64,000 bases of DNA from Nitratireductor sp. (lineage in GTDB: Bacteria; Pseudomonadota; Alphaproteobacteria; Rhizobiales; Rhizobiaceae). The translations under genes and the position numbers were made by a program. Below the pieces are notes generated by a model. The model had not been told where the DNA came from and made no database searches. It saw nothing but the letters and a program-made list of their open reading frames with translations. Shown here in pieces: positions 53,800-62,362 of the stretch. Numbering within the stretch: the first letter of the stretch is position 1; every line of letters starts with the position of its first letter. The DNA is taken from positions 1 through 64,000 of the forward strand of contig JAFMHL010000004.1 of the NCBI GenBank assembly GCA_017854535.1, read 5' to 3'.

Positions 53800-54624
53800 T
53801 CAGCTTTCAATTATTTGTTCAATGCCGAAATCAGTTTTTACAGTTTTATTGACTCTGGTTGCTTCAATCATCGCCATATTTTTCTCACGTATTTCTTTGC
53901 TCTTGTAACCTCTGGCATGGTCAAGATGAAGACAGATTGTAGAGTATCGGATTACCTTAGGAAGAATACCTAAGTGCTCGAGCCGATAGCCAAACTCTCT
54001 ATCGCCACCACCATATAAGATCCGATTGTCAAAGCCGTTTATCGCAATCGCATCTTCGCGAAAGCAAGATGAATTGTTGCCATTGAAAGTCTTTGCGGCT
54101 GGTGTAACTTTATCAAGAAATCCATTTATACCCCATTTGAGCGCAAGAATTTTGAGCCATTTTGGGGTGAAGCTGAACCCGTTTTTACGCAACCAATTCA
54201 CGCTGAAAATATCACCCGAGAAGATGTTTTCTTTCGATATCGCTAGGCTGGTTTTCATGGGTAGCTTACAATAGCCGCCCGACAGAAAGCGGCCTTTTTC
54301 AGCGAATTGCAGGTGGGTTTCAAGCAGGCGAGAATGCGGAACGCAGTCACCGTCGGTGAAGATCAAGTAAGAACCCGTTGCTTCAGCGATTGCCTTGTTG
54401 ACGATGTTCCACTTCCGAAAACCTTTATCTTCATGCCAAACGTGACGTATTAAAAAACCAGCTTCATTGCGGAATTGGTTGATCAATTTCTTGGTTTTAT
54501 CACCCGAACCATCATCGGCAATTACAATCTCAAAGCCTTTTAAAGACTGGCACGCATAGCCCCACAAAACTTTTTCAAGCCATTTAGGTGAGTTGTAAGT
54601 TGAGATGATAACTGAAATCTTCAT
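53800..54624 (-). CDS. Family 2 glycosyltransferase
   Basis: GT-A-fold sugar transferase, 274 residues. The N-terminal SVIISTYNSPKWLEKVL (about 4-20) and DDGSGD (about 36-41) are the nucleotide-sugar region, and FTDGDCVPH (about 93-101) has the metal-binding D-x-D. The C-terminal part with YGGGDREFGYRLEHLGI (about 217-233) is of the galactosyltransferase C type. It transfers a sugar to an unknown surface glycan. No other polysaccharide genes surround it except the next one. Confidence 0.85.
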   Translation of the reverse strand: MKISVIISTYNSPKWLEKVLWGYACQSLKGFEIVIADDGSGDKTKKLINQFRNEAGFLIRHVWHEDKGFRKWNIVNKAIAEATGSYLIFTDGDCVPHSRLLETHLQFAEKGRFLSGGYCKLPMKTSLAISKENIFSGDIFSVNWLRKNGFSFTPKWLKILALKWGINGFLDKVTPAAKTFNGNNSSCFREDAIAINGFDNRILYGGGDREFGYRLEHLGILPKVIRYSTICLHLDHARGYKSKEIREKNMAMIEATRVNKTVKTDFGIEQIIES

Positions 54625-54802
54625 TTTGATAGTTTAGCGAAATTCGGCATGTCGACTAACACACTTGGCGTTGGCCGAACCAGCATCTCATCCTTGTAGC
54701 GATGGCTATTTGCCATTAAACCTGTTTCCCTTACCTACTTGTTTCTTGGCATTAGCGCGCGTGAGACGTAAATTAAAGAAAAAAATCCAGGGCTGATAAA
54801 AT

Positions 54803-55834
54803 ATGAATGAAACTTCTGCTCATCCGCCCCAACCTGCTGGCCAAAACATAACTGTCATAATGCCTTCTTCCCGAAATGGTCGTCGGTTTGCGCTCGTTTC
54901 AACTTTATTGTCCGAGATGAAATACGCTCATACGGCTGTCTTTCCGCCTTTGAGGCGTTTGAAACTGAAAGGGCTGGAAGCAAAGGCCGTTAGCTCGACA
55001 TTTTGCAACTTGGCCTGGCGCAATCCAAAGCGGTCGGATGTGTTGATTACAGATCAAAACATCAAAAACGAAAACGGCAAAACCATTCAGATATCCTATG
55101 ACTTTATGGCGGCTTTGAAAGAGGAAACGCAGCCTGACACGCTGTTTCTCCCGATTTTGTTTCATCCCAGTCTTCTAAATCGAGCCAATTACTTGAAAGC
55201 GGAGCAACTTTCCAAAAACATGGATCGTCCTATCGGTGTTTTATTTGCGGGAAATTGCGACCCAAAGACCTATGACAATAGCCGTATTGGTAGCCTATAC
55301 AATTTAGCCAATCGTCACGAGCTGTTTGAATATGTGAAGTCGCTTCCTCCTGAACTGGTATTCATCCCTAAAACCAAAGAGGCATTTACCGAAGCTTTAG
55401 AAAGTGGTTCTTTGAAGAATAAGTTCGTGTGGATTGATACGGAAGCCTTCAGAATCCCACAAAATGAATGGTTCGAACTGCTGGCGAAATCACGCTACTT
55501 TTTCTGCACACCCGGCGTTCATTATCCATATTGCCAAAACCATAATGAGGCCGCCGCATGTGGCGCCGTCCCTATTTTGCAATATCTGGATTTCTACAAA
55601 CCCGGTCTCATCAACGGCGAGAACTGTTTGGCTTTTCGAGAAATAAATGAAATCGAAAAACTTTTAGCTAAAGCCCTTAGTGCCGAAAACCATAGTGCAT
55701 CCGTCCATCAATCAACATCAATCAACAACTGGCACAAGGCACATATGAGCCTTGAATATGCGACAAAACAATTATCCGATTTCCTAAGTGATCCAGAACG
55801 CAAACACATGACTTGGATCTTAGCTGGAAAATAG
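54803..55834 (+). CDS. Putative exostosin-like glycosyltransferase
   Basis: This 343-residue cytoplasmic protein has no membrane segment. Its C-terminal part (about 225-275) has KSRYFFCTPGVHYPYCQNHN then EAAACGAVPILQYLDFY, which resembles the nucleotide-sugar site of exostosin/GT47-type enzymes. The N-terminal half is unplaced. The start at 54803 is followed by a Pro-rich stretch (about 5-12). It is divergent from the GT2 gene. Family call is tentative. Confidence 0.5.
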   Translation: MNETSAHPPQPAGQNITVIMPSSRNGRRFALVSTLLSEMKYAHTAVFPPLRRLKLKGLEAKAVSSTFCNLAWRNPKRSDVLITDQNIKNENGKTIQISYDFMAALKEETQPDTLFLPILFHPSLLNRANYLKAEQLSKNMDRPIGVLFAGNCDPKTYDNSRIGSLYNLANRHELFEYVKSLPPELVFIPKTKEAFTEALESGSLKNKFVWIDTEAFRIPQNEWFELLAKSRYFFCTPGVHYPYCQNHNEAAACGAVPILQYLDFYKPGLINGENCLAFREINEIEKLLAKALSAENHSASVHQSTSINNWHKAHMSLEYATKQLSDFLSDPERKHMTWILAGK

Positions 55835-55893
55835 CAAATAAGCTCAATTAGACGCTAAATGGTAATGAAATGAAAAGACGTCATTTTCAAAAA

Positions 55894-55929
55894 TTTACCA
55901 ATTGATAAATTTTCTGACTTGCCTATACT
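55894..55929 (+). promoter_or_regulatory. RutR-like operator and promoter of preT
   Basis: TTTACCA-AT-TGATAAA (55894-55909) matches 11 of 14 defined positions of the RutR operator TTGACCA-N2-TGGTCAA. It overlaps a -35 TTGATA (55902-55907) that is 16 bp from a -10 TATACT (55924-55929). A bound RutR would block this promoter. Confidence 0.6.
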
Positions 55930-55996
55930 CACCTTTAATGGAGAGGTTTGAAGCTTGGCGCTGTTCGGCGTTTTTGCTTTTCAAGGGAGAAGTTGG

Positions 55997-57358
55997 ATGG
56001 CTGGAAAGCAGTTGGACGATGGTATTGTTTCAGGGCGCTTGAACACGAAAGCCTTGGACGAGAACTTTTCAGACCTCCACCCGTTACTTGATAATCATGA
56101 AGCGCTGGTAGCCTCTGACCGATGCTATTTTTGTTATGATGCGCCTTGTGTCACTGCTTGCCCGACAGACATTGATATCCCAATGTTTATCCGTCAAATT
56201 TCTACCGGAAACACGATTGGCGCTGCCAAAACGATTTTTGACCAGAATATTCTCGGCGGCATGTGTGCCCGTGTCTGTCCAACGGAAACCCTTTGCGAAC
56301 AAGCCTGCGTGCGGGAATTGGCGGAAGGCAAGCCCGTTAAAATCGGTCAATTGCAACGCTTCGCTACAGACGAAGCCATGGATCAAGGCAAGCAATTTTA
56401 TGAACGGGCCAAAGAGAGCGGTAAAAAAATCGCTGTTGTTGGCTCTGGCCCTGCGGGCCTTGCTTGCGCCCATCGCCTTGCCATGCACGGCCATTCAGTT
56501 ACGGTGTTTGAGACCAGAAAAAAAGCTGGCGGCCTAAATGAATACGGGATTGCTGCTTATAAAACCGTCGATGATTTTGCGAAAAAAGAAGTCAACTATA
56601 TCGCTTCAATTGGAGGCATTGAATTTGTGCACGGGAAGAAATTTGGGTCGGATATAGCTCTCAAGGGTTTGAAAAGCGAGTTCGACGCAGTCTTTCTGGG
56701 TATCGGTCTTTCTTCCGTAAATGATTTGAATTTGAGTGAAAAAGACCCAGAAGGATTGGATGATGCGGTTGATTTCATCGCCAAGCTTCGTCAGGCAAAA
56801 AACAAGACGAAGCTACCCATCGGGCGAAAAGTTGTTGTTATCGGCGGGGGTATGACCGCTGTGGATTGCGCTGTTCAAGCAAAATTGCTGGGAGCAGAAG
56901 AAGTAACGATTTGTTATCGCCGTGGTCAGGATCAGATGAACGCATCTCTCTTTGAACAGGACCTTGCCGCCGCCAAAGGCGTGACCATTCGCCATTGGCT
57001 ACAACCAGTGAAAATCAAATCTTCAAAAGGCAAAGTTACAGGCATCCACTTTGAATACACGCAGTTGCAAAGCGGCAAATTGGTCAGAACAGGCAAGAAA
57101 CTGAAGCTTGAAGCTGATCAGATATTCAGTGCTATAGGCCAGAAATTGACTGAGAGCGATATTGGCTCGGATAAGAATATCAAACTATCGGGTGGACGCA
57201 TCATGATTGATGATGAAGGAAAAACGTCGCAAAAAGGCGTTTGGGCTGGAGGTGATTGCACGGATCGGGGCGAAGACCTGACCGTTACCGCCGTTGCCCA
57301 AGGCCGTGATGCGGCGGAGAGTATTCACCGCAGCCTTTCTTCCGGCAAAGCAAAATAG
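55997..57358 (+). CDS. preT: Dihydropyrimidine dehydrogenase subunit PreT
   Basis: NAD(H)-binding flavoprotein that with PreA reduces uracil and thymine to the 5,6-dihydro forms. 453 residues from the ATG at 55997 (agggaga upstream; a TTG at 55955 is poor). N-terminal Fe-S helical domain with CYFCYDAPCVTACP (about 33-46) and GGMCARVCPTETLCEQAC (about 80-97), then FAD motif GSGPAGLACAHRL (about 148-160) and NAD motif VIGGGMTAVDCAVQA (about 285-299). It is 15 bp before preA and has a RutR-like operator at 55894. Confidence 0.93.
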   Translation: MAGKQLDDGIVSGRLNTKALDENFSDLHPLLDNHEALVASDRCYFCYDAPCVTACPTDIDIPMFIRQISTGNTIGAAKTIFDQNILGGMCARVCPTETLCEQACVRELAEGKPVKIGQLQRFATDEAMDQGKQFYERAKESGKKIAVVGSGPAGLACAHRLAMHGHSVTVFETRKKAGGLNEYGIAAYKTVDDFAKKEVNYIASIGGIEFVHGKKFGSDIALKGLKSEFDAVFLGIGLSSVNDLNLSEKDPEGLDDAVDFIAKLRQAKNKTKLPIGRKVVVIGGGMTAVDCAVQAKLLGAEEVTICYRRGQDQMNASLFEQDLAAAKGVTIRHWLQPVKIKSSKGKVTGIHFEYTQLQSGKLVRTGKKLKLEADQIFSAIGQKLTESDIGSDKNIKLSGGRIMIDDEGKTSQKGVWAGGDCTDRGEDLTVTAVAQGRDAAESIHRSLSSGKAK

Positions 57359-57373
57359 GACAGGAGCGAGACC

Positions 57374-58684
57374 ATGGCAGACATTCGTAATAATTTCGTC
57401 GGCATCAAATCGCCAAACCCGTTCTGGCTAGCCTCGGCTCCGCCTACAGACAAAGCCTATAATGTGGAGCGCGCGTTCAAGGCCGGATGGGGCGGTGTTG
57501 TTTGGAAAACGCTTGGTGAAGCAGGCCCTCCCGTTGTAAACGTAAACGGTCCGCGATACGGAGCGATTTGGGGTGCGGACAGACGTCTTCTCGGCCTTAA
57601 TAATATCGAGTTGATCACTGACCGCGACTTACAAACCAATCTGCGCGAGATCAAGCAGGTTAAGAAAAACTGGCCTGATCGGGCGATGATCGTTTCGATC
57701 ATGGTTCCTTGTGAGGAGGCATCATGGAAAGCCATTCTTCCGCTTGTCGAAGAGACTGGCGCAGACGGGATTGAGCTGAATTTTGGTTGCCCCCATGGGA
57801 TGAGCGAGCGCGGCATGGGCGCTGCTGTGGGTCAGGTTCCTGAGTATATAGAAATGGTATCGCGCTGGTGCAAAGCGACAACGCGCATGCCAGTAATCGT
57901 GAAGCTTACGCCCAATATCACTGATATCCGCTACCCTGCCCGCGCGGCGAAAACAGGCGGCGCTGATGCGGTCTCATTAATCAACACGATTTCCTCCATC
58001 ATATCCGTGGATTTGGACAATTTCTCGCCAGAACCATCCATCGATGGCAAGGGCTCACATGGTGGCTATTGTGGTCCTGCGGTGAAACCGATTGCGCTCA
58101 ACATGGTCGCTGAAATCGCACGCGACGCCGAAACCCGCGGCATGCCAATATCAGGCATTGGTGGCATCACTACTTGGCGCGATGCTGCCGAATTTCTGGC
58201 GCTTGGGGCAGGCAATGTGCAGGTTTGCACTGCCGCTATGACCTATGGGTTCAAGATTGTGGAAGAAATGGCCGCCGGTCTTTCCAATTGGATGGACGAA
58301 AAAGGCCACAAAACGCTGGATGATGTGATCAGCCGCGCAGTGCCTAATGTGACCGACTGGCAATATCTCAACCTTAATTATATTGCCAAAGCCAAAATCA
58401 ATCAGGACTCTTGCATCCAATGTGGTCGCTGTCATATCGCCTGCGAGGACACCTCCCATCAGGCAATTACCAACATGCTGGACGACAAACGTCATTTCGA
58501 AGTTATCGAGGAAGAATGTGTTGGCTGTAATTTATGCGTGAATGTTTGCCCAGTCCAAGACTGCATCACGATGGAACCCTTGTCGGCGGGAGTTCTGGAC
58601 AAACGCACTGGTAAAAAAGTGTTGAAGAAATATTCAAATTGGACTGAGCATCCAAACAACCCATCAAAGGTTGCGGCCGAATGA
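57374..58684 (+). CDS. preA: Dihydropyrimidine dehydrogenase subunit PreA
   Basis: Catalytic FMN subunit of the PreTA enzyme, 436 residues. A TIM-barrel dihydroorotate-dehydrogenase-like domain (about 1-330; ELNFGCPHGMSERGMGA carries the catalytic region, and GGITTWRDAAEFL the FMN phosphate site) is followed by a two-cluster ferredoxin domain: CIQCGRCHIACED (about 344-356) and CVGCNLCVNVCPVQDC (about 379-394). Substrate uracil or thymine. Co-transcribed with preT and ended by the terminator at 58721-58766. Confidence 0.95.
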   Translation: MADIRNNFVGIKSPNPFWLASAPPTDKAYNVERAFKAGWGGVVWKTLGEAGPPVVNVNGPRYGAIWGADRRLLGLNNIELITDRDLQTNLREIKQVKKNWPDRAMIVSIMVPCEEASWKAILPLVEETGADGIELNFGCPHGMSERGMGAAVGQVPEYIEMVSRWCKATTRMPVIVKLTPNITDIRYPARAAKTGGADAVSLINTISSIISVDLDNFSPEPSIDGKGSHGGYCGPAVKPIALNMVAEIARDAETRGMPISGIGGITTWRDAAEFLALGAGNVQVCTAAMTYGFKIVEEMAAGLSNWMDEKGHKTLDDVISRAVPNVTDWQYLNLNYIAKAKINQDSCIQCGRCHIACEDTSHQAITNMLDDKRHFEVIEEECVGCNLCVNVCPVQDCITMEPLSAGVLDKRTGKKVLKKYSNWTEHPNNPSKVAAE

Positions 58685-58720
58685 GCCGAGTGCTTAGGTG
58701 AATTAGGTTTCCTCTCGGAT

Positions 58721-58766
58721 GGGGCGGGACAATGGTGCAAGTGCATCGTATCCCGCCCCTTTTTAT
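58721..58766 (+). terminator. Terminator after preA
   Basis: Stem ggggcggga (58721-58729) pairs with tcccgcccc (58751-58759), followed by tttttatt. The eamA gene starts 13 bp later, so expression of eamA must read through or start in this gap. Confidence 0.85.
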
Positions 58767-58778
58767 TAAGGTATCAGA

Positions 58779-59705
58779 TTGGCCGTCTCAAAACCGCAAA
58801 ACGCTCAAAACCTAGCTGTTGGCCGTGAAAAACTGCTTGGCCATTTGGCCATGTTGCTTTTTGCCGCTTTGATTGCAGGCTCGTTTTCTATCGGTGATCT
58901 TGCTGTCCCTTTTCTGGCGCCCGCAGCGCTTAACTCGCTCCGCTTCTTTCTGGCCTGTATCTTGATGGCGGTTGTGGTGTTTGCTGTTACAGGTGCTTTT
59001 CCGAAATTTCCTGAAGCACCCGGCCGGTTTTTCATTCTTGGCGGATTGATGGGGCTCTATTTTGTCCTGATGTTTGTGGCGCTCAAGATATCAAGCCCTG
59101 TTTCGACTGGCGCTGTTTTCACATTGATCCCAATGATGAGCGCTGCTTTTGGCTGGTGGTTTATCGGTCAAACAACACGGCCCATTGTATTGTTGAGCTT
59201 GCTTATCGCCGCGGCTGGGGCCGTGTGGGTTATCTTCAAAGGAGATATCAACGCGATCTTGAATTTCGAAATCGGAAAAGGCGAAGCCCTGTTTTTCATC
59301 GGTTGTGCTGGCCATGCTGCCTATGCACCCTTGGTGAAGAAATTTTCTCGCGGTGAACCAGCAAGTCTGTTTGCTTTCTATTCCCTGTCCGCCACATGGT
59401 TCTGGATCACCTTAGTAGCTATTCCAGATATTTTTGGTACTGATTGGACCGCACTTCCATCAATCGTCTGGATTGGCATCGCCTATCTGGTGATTTTCAC
59501 AACGGCGACAACCTTCTTTTTACTACGCTATGCGGCCGTCAGACTGCCTGCATCGAAAGTACTTTCTTATGGCTATCTCACCCCAAGCTTTATCATCCTG
59601 ATCGAAGGGCTGATCGGCCATGGTTGGGTTAGCTTGTCCGTTATGGCTGGGGCGCTGGTTACTGCATTGGCGCTAGCTGTGGTTGCCTTGTCCCCCGACA
59701 GTTAA
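58779..59705 (+). CDS. EamA/DMT family transporter
   Basis: Inner-membrane transporter of 308 residues with ten predicted helices in two EamA repeats (about 15-150 and 165-300). TTG start with aagg upstream. The substrate is unknown; its place between preTA and rutR suggests import or export of a pyrimidine catabolite, but EamA proteins are diverse. Its last 4 bp overlap the 3' end of rutR, tail-to-tail. Unlike the EamA gene at 5987 it is intact. Confidence 0.87.
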   Translation: MAVSKPQNAQNLAVGREKLLGHLAMLLFAALIAGSFSIGDLAVPFLAPAALNSLRFFLACILMAVVVFAVTGAFPKFPEAPGRFFILGGLMGLYFVLMFVALKISSPVSTGAVFTLIPMMSAAFGWWFIGQTTRPIVLLSLLIAAAGAVWVIFKGDINAILNFEIGKGEALFFIGCAGHAAYAPLVKKFSRGEPASLFAFYSLSATWFWITLVAIPDIFGTDWTALPSIVWIGIAYLVIFTTATTFFLLRYAAVRLPASKVLSYGYLTPSFIILIEGLIGHGWVSLSVMAGALVTALALAVVALSPDS

Positions 59706-60376
59706 TCAGCTTTCAGGCCGTGCACGAATAGCTGGTCAAGATAGCGGGCAGCATCTTCAAAGCGACCGTCGCCATTGGCTTTTTTCCCAAGAACTGCCTG
59801 CACCTGAACATCAAAATCGGCGTAATGTTGGGTGGTTGACCAGATGGAAAAGATCATATGATAGGGATCGATTTTTCTCATCCTTCCCTGGTCCATCCAT
59901 TTTTTGAAAACCTTGGCTTTTTCATCAACCAGATTTTTAAGATCGTTCAACTCATCCTGTATACGCGGTGCGCCTTGTAAAATTTCGTTAGCAAACAGAC
60001 GCGACTCGCGCGGATAGTCCCTTGCCATTTCCAACTTGCGCCGAATATAGCTTTTTATCTCCACAAGTGGCTCTCCGGTTTCATCGATTTCACGCAATGG
60101 ATCAAGCCATGTGTCCAAGATTTGATCGATCAGCAAGCGATGGATCGCTTCCTTGGTGGGAAAATAATAAAGCAGATTGGGTTTTGACATGCCTGCCTGT
60201 TCGGCAATTTGATCAATGGTTGCGCCCCGAAACCCGTGATTGGCAAACACTTCGAGAGCCGCTTCGAGAATAACTTCTTCTTTTTCCAGCTGAATGCGGG
60301 TGCGGCGTTTGGTTTGGGCAGCGCGTGGAAGGGTCAATGCTCTTTGCCTTTTCTCCATCAGGTAGAAATCAAACAT
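59702..60376 (-). CDS. rutR: TetR-family pyrimidine regulator RutR
   Basis: Transcription factor of 224 residues. N-terminal TetR helix-turn-helix (about 30-80; GFRGATIDQIAEQAGMSKPN then LLYYFPTKEAI) and a YcdC/RutR C-terminal domain: SRLFANEILQGAPRIQDEL (about 115-133) and DPYHMIFSIWSTTQHYADF (about 163-181) closely follow E. coli RutR. RutR releases DNA on binding uracil or thymine. Its start is 60376 or 60358; neither has a strong ribosome site. It is divergent from the cupin-amaB-hydA run, and an operator lies between them. Confidence 0.92.
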   Translation of the reverse strand: MFDFYLMEKRQRALTLPRAAQTKRRTRIQLEKEEVILEAALEVFANHGFRGATIDQIAEQAGMSKPNLLYYFPTKEAIHRLLIDQILDTWLDPLREIDETGEPLVEIKSYIRRKLEMARDYPRESRLFANEILQGAPRIQDELNDLKNLVDEKAKVFKKWMDQGRMRKIDPYHMIFSIWSTTQHYADFDVQVQAVLGKKANGDGRFEDAARYLDQLFVHGLKAD

Positions 60377-60476
60377 GTAATAGTAAATCTGCCCAATAAG
60401 ATAAACCGAAATGGCATCAGAAAAGTAGTGCTAAATTTGATTTTTATCCTTGAGACTCTTTCAGGAACCTGTAATC

Positions 60477-60492
60477 TTTACCAAGCGGTCAA
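60477..60492. promoter_or_regulatory. RutR operator candidate before cupin gene
   Basis: TTTACCA-AG-CGGTCAA matches 12 of 14 defined positions of TTGACCA-N2-TGGTCAA. It lies 17 bp before the cupin start and 100 bp from rutR, and it overlies a plausible start site, with TTGAGA and TAATCT as possible -35 and -10 elements (60450-60477). Confidence 0.7.
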
Positions 60493-60509
60493 ATTTTTTG
60501 GAGACCAGT

Positions 60510-60800
60510 TTGTCAAAGCGCCTATCCGCCATAGCGACAGTACTCGTTGATGACGATAAAGTTTGTGTAACACGTTTCGATTTTGAGCCAGGGGCTGAAA
60601 CCGGATGGCACATTCACGGCCATGACTATGTGGTTACCCCCATTACCCATTGTGATTTTCTGTTGGAAGAGCCGGGAGGCGAGACCAGAAAAGTCTCTAT
60701 GGCGCCCGGAGAAGCCTATCGCAGAGCTGTGGGCGTTGAGCATAATGTCATCAATGGCGGGGACAAACCTATGTCTTTTGTAGAAGTTGAATTGAAGTAG
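60510..60800 (+). CDS. Cupin-domain protein
   Basis: A 96-residue single-domain cupin from a TTG at 60510 with ggag 6 nt upstream; longer readings enter the operator region. The metal-binding pattern GWHIHGHDYVVTPITHCDF (about 28-46; motif 1) and the later AVGVEHNVIN (about 74-83; motif 2, His) is recognisable. Small cupins in such operons are often binding or regulatory proteins; its ligand is unknown. First gene of cupin-amaB-small protein-hydA. Confidence 0.72.
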   Translation: MSKRLSAIATVLVDDDKVCVTRFDFEPGAETGWHIHGHDYVVTPITHCDFLLEEPGGETRKVSMAPGEAYRRAVGVEHNVINGGDKPMSFVEVELK

Positions 60801-60811
60801 GGAGACGATTA

Positions 60812-62077
60812 ATGGCAGCGCAAAGTTTGGCTCGAGGTGGTGAGAATTTGAAAATCAATGGTGATCGGCTTTGGGATTCGATCCATGAAATTGCCAAGAT
60901 AGGTCCTGGCATTGCTGGCGGATCCAATCGTCAAACGGTCACCGACGAAGATGCCGAAGGGCGTGCGCTGTTTAAACAATGGTGTGATGAAGCGGGATGC
61001 GTTATGGGCGTTGATCAGATGGGCACCATGTTCATGACACGGGCCGGCACTGACCCAGATGCCCTGCCCGTCTATGTTGGCTCACATCTTGATACGCAAC
61101 CAACGGGCGGGCGCTATGATGGTGTGCTTGGTGTGTTGGCCGGATTGGAAATTGTTCGGACGCTAAACGATCTCAATATCAAGACGAAACACCCGATTGT
61201 GGTAACCAACTGGACCAATGAAGAAGGCACCCGGTTCGCCCCGGCCATGATGGCGTCTGGCGTGTTTGCAGGAATTTTCACGCAGGAATGGGCCTATGAT
61301 AAAAAAGACGCGAAGGGTCTCTCCTTTGGTGACGAGCTAAAGCGCATTGGCTGGATGGGCAAGGAAGAAGTTGGTGCTCGCAAAATGCATGCCTTCTTCG
61401 AATTGCATATCGAGCAAGGCCCAATTCTGGAGGCTGAAGGAAAAGATATCGGTGTCGTCACCCACGGACAAGGGCTGCGCTGGATTGAAGTTACCGTAAC
61501 TGGCAAAGAAAGCCATACAGGTTCAACGCCGATGCCTATGCGCAAAAATGCAGGACGCGGATTGGCGCAGATTACCGAACTGGTTCACACTATCGCCATG
61601 GACAACGCACCGAACGCGGTTGGCGCTATCGGCCATGTGGATGTCTATCCGAATTCGCGAAACATTATTCCGGGCAAGGTTGTCTTCACCGTTGATTTCC
61701 GCAGCCATGAGATTGATACGCTGACAGGCATGGTCGAGAGGCTAATGGCAGAAGCGCCGAAACTCTGCGCTAATCTTGGCGTTGAATTTTCCGCAGAGAT
61801 TGTCGGCCAGTTTGATCCACCCGAATTTGACAAGAACTGCGTCAAGGCAATCCGCGATGCGGCTGAACGGTTGGGATACTCCCATGTGGATATCATTTCC
61901 GGCGCGGGTCATGATGCCTGCTGGGTCAACCGCGTTGCACCAACGGCGATGGTCATGTGTCCATGCGTTGATGGGTTATCACACAATGAGGCGGAAGAAA
62001 TATCCAAGGAATGGTCAACGGCTGGCGCGGAAGTGCTGTTCCATGCGGTAGTTGAGACAGCGGAGATTGTTGGGTGA
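60812..62077 (+). CDS. amaB: N-carbamoyl-amino acid hydrolase / beta-ureidopropionase
   Basis: Zinc-dependent amidase of the M20/hydantoinase-carbamoylase family, 421 residues. It hydrolyses N-carbamoyl-beta-alanine (third step of reductive pyrimidine catabolism) or N-carbamoyl amino acids. Motifs: SHLDTQPTGGRYDG (about 90-103), TNEEGTRFAPAMMAS (about 129-143), HIEQGPILE (about 199-207), and GAGHDACWVNR (about 362-372). The pyrimidine role follows from the linked preTA and rutR. The 88-residue gene overlaps its stop. Confidence 0.93.
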   Translation: MAAQSLARGGENLKINGDRLWDSIHEIAKIGPGIAGGSNRQTVTDEDAEGRALFKQWCDEAGCVMGVDQMGTMFMTRAGTDPDALPVYVGSHLDTQPTGGRYDGVLGVLAGLEIVRTLNDLNIKTKHPIVVTNWTNEEGTRFAPAMMASGVFAGIFTQEWAYDKKDAKGLSFGDELKRIGWMGKEEVGARKMHAFFELHIEQGPILEAEGKDIGVVTHGQGLRWIEVTVTGKESHTGSTPMPMRKNAGRGLAQITELVHTIAMDNAPNAVGAIGHVDVYPNSRNIIPGKVVFTVDFRSHEIDTLTGMVERLMAEAPKLCANLGVEFSAEIVGQFDPPEFDKNCVKAIRDAAERLGYSHVDIISGAGHDACWVNRVAPTAMVMCPCVDGLSHNEAEEISKEWSTAGAEVLFHAVVETAEIVG

Positions 62078-62340
62078 AAGTATTTCTTAAATCTGAACCA
62101 TCACGTCGCGCATATAAGCGCCCCTACAAAGATGGTCGACCGCCAAAATTTCGTGCGTTTCCGCCAGCCACTAGCCTTCAACCTGAAGAAGAAGCCTTTG
62201 AAACCGAAGAAGAGCTAGCTTACTTTTTGCAACGCAATCCGATTTGGAAGCCTGTTGTGAAAACGCCTGGAAAACAAGACGGACATGTTAATACTGGCAT
62301 CATTATAGAGGGTAAGATCGACCTAGCAAAGCTTAGGTAG
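62074..62340 (+). CDS. Small protein in the hydantoinase operon, unknown
   Basis: An 88-residue soluble protein starting at a GTG that overlaps the amaB stop (GTGA), so it is translated by coupling. The first 30 residues are basic and Pro-rich (RRAYKRPYKDGRPPKFR); the middle is acidic (EEEAFETEEELAYFLQRNP, about 38-56), and the end is WKPVVKTPGKQDGHVNTG. I recognise no family. Position between amaB and hydA, with a 22-bp gap to hydA, implies a role in the same pathway, perhaps as an assembly or binding factor. That is inference. Confidence 0.72.
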   Translation: MKVFLKSEPSRRAYKRPYKDGRPPKFRAFPPATSLQPEEEAFETEEELAYFLQRNPIWKPVVKTPGKQDGHVNTGIIIEGKIDLAKLR

Positions 62341-62362
62341 GATAAACTTATTGGAGAAACCT

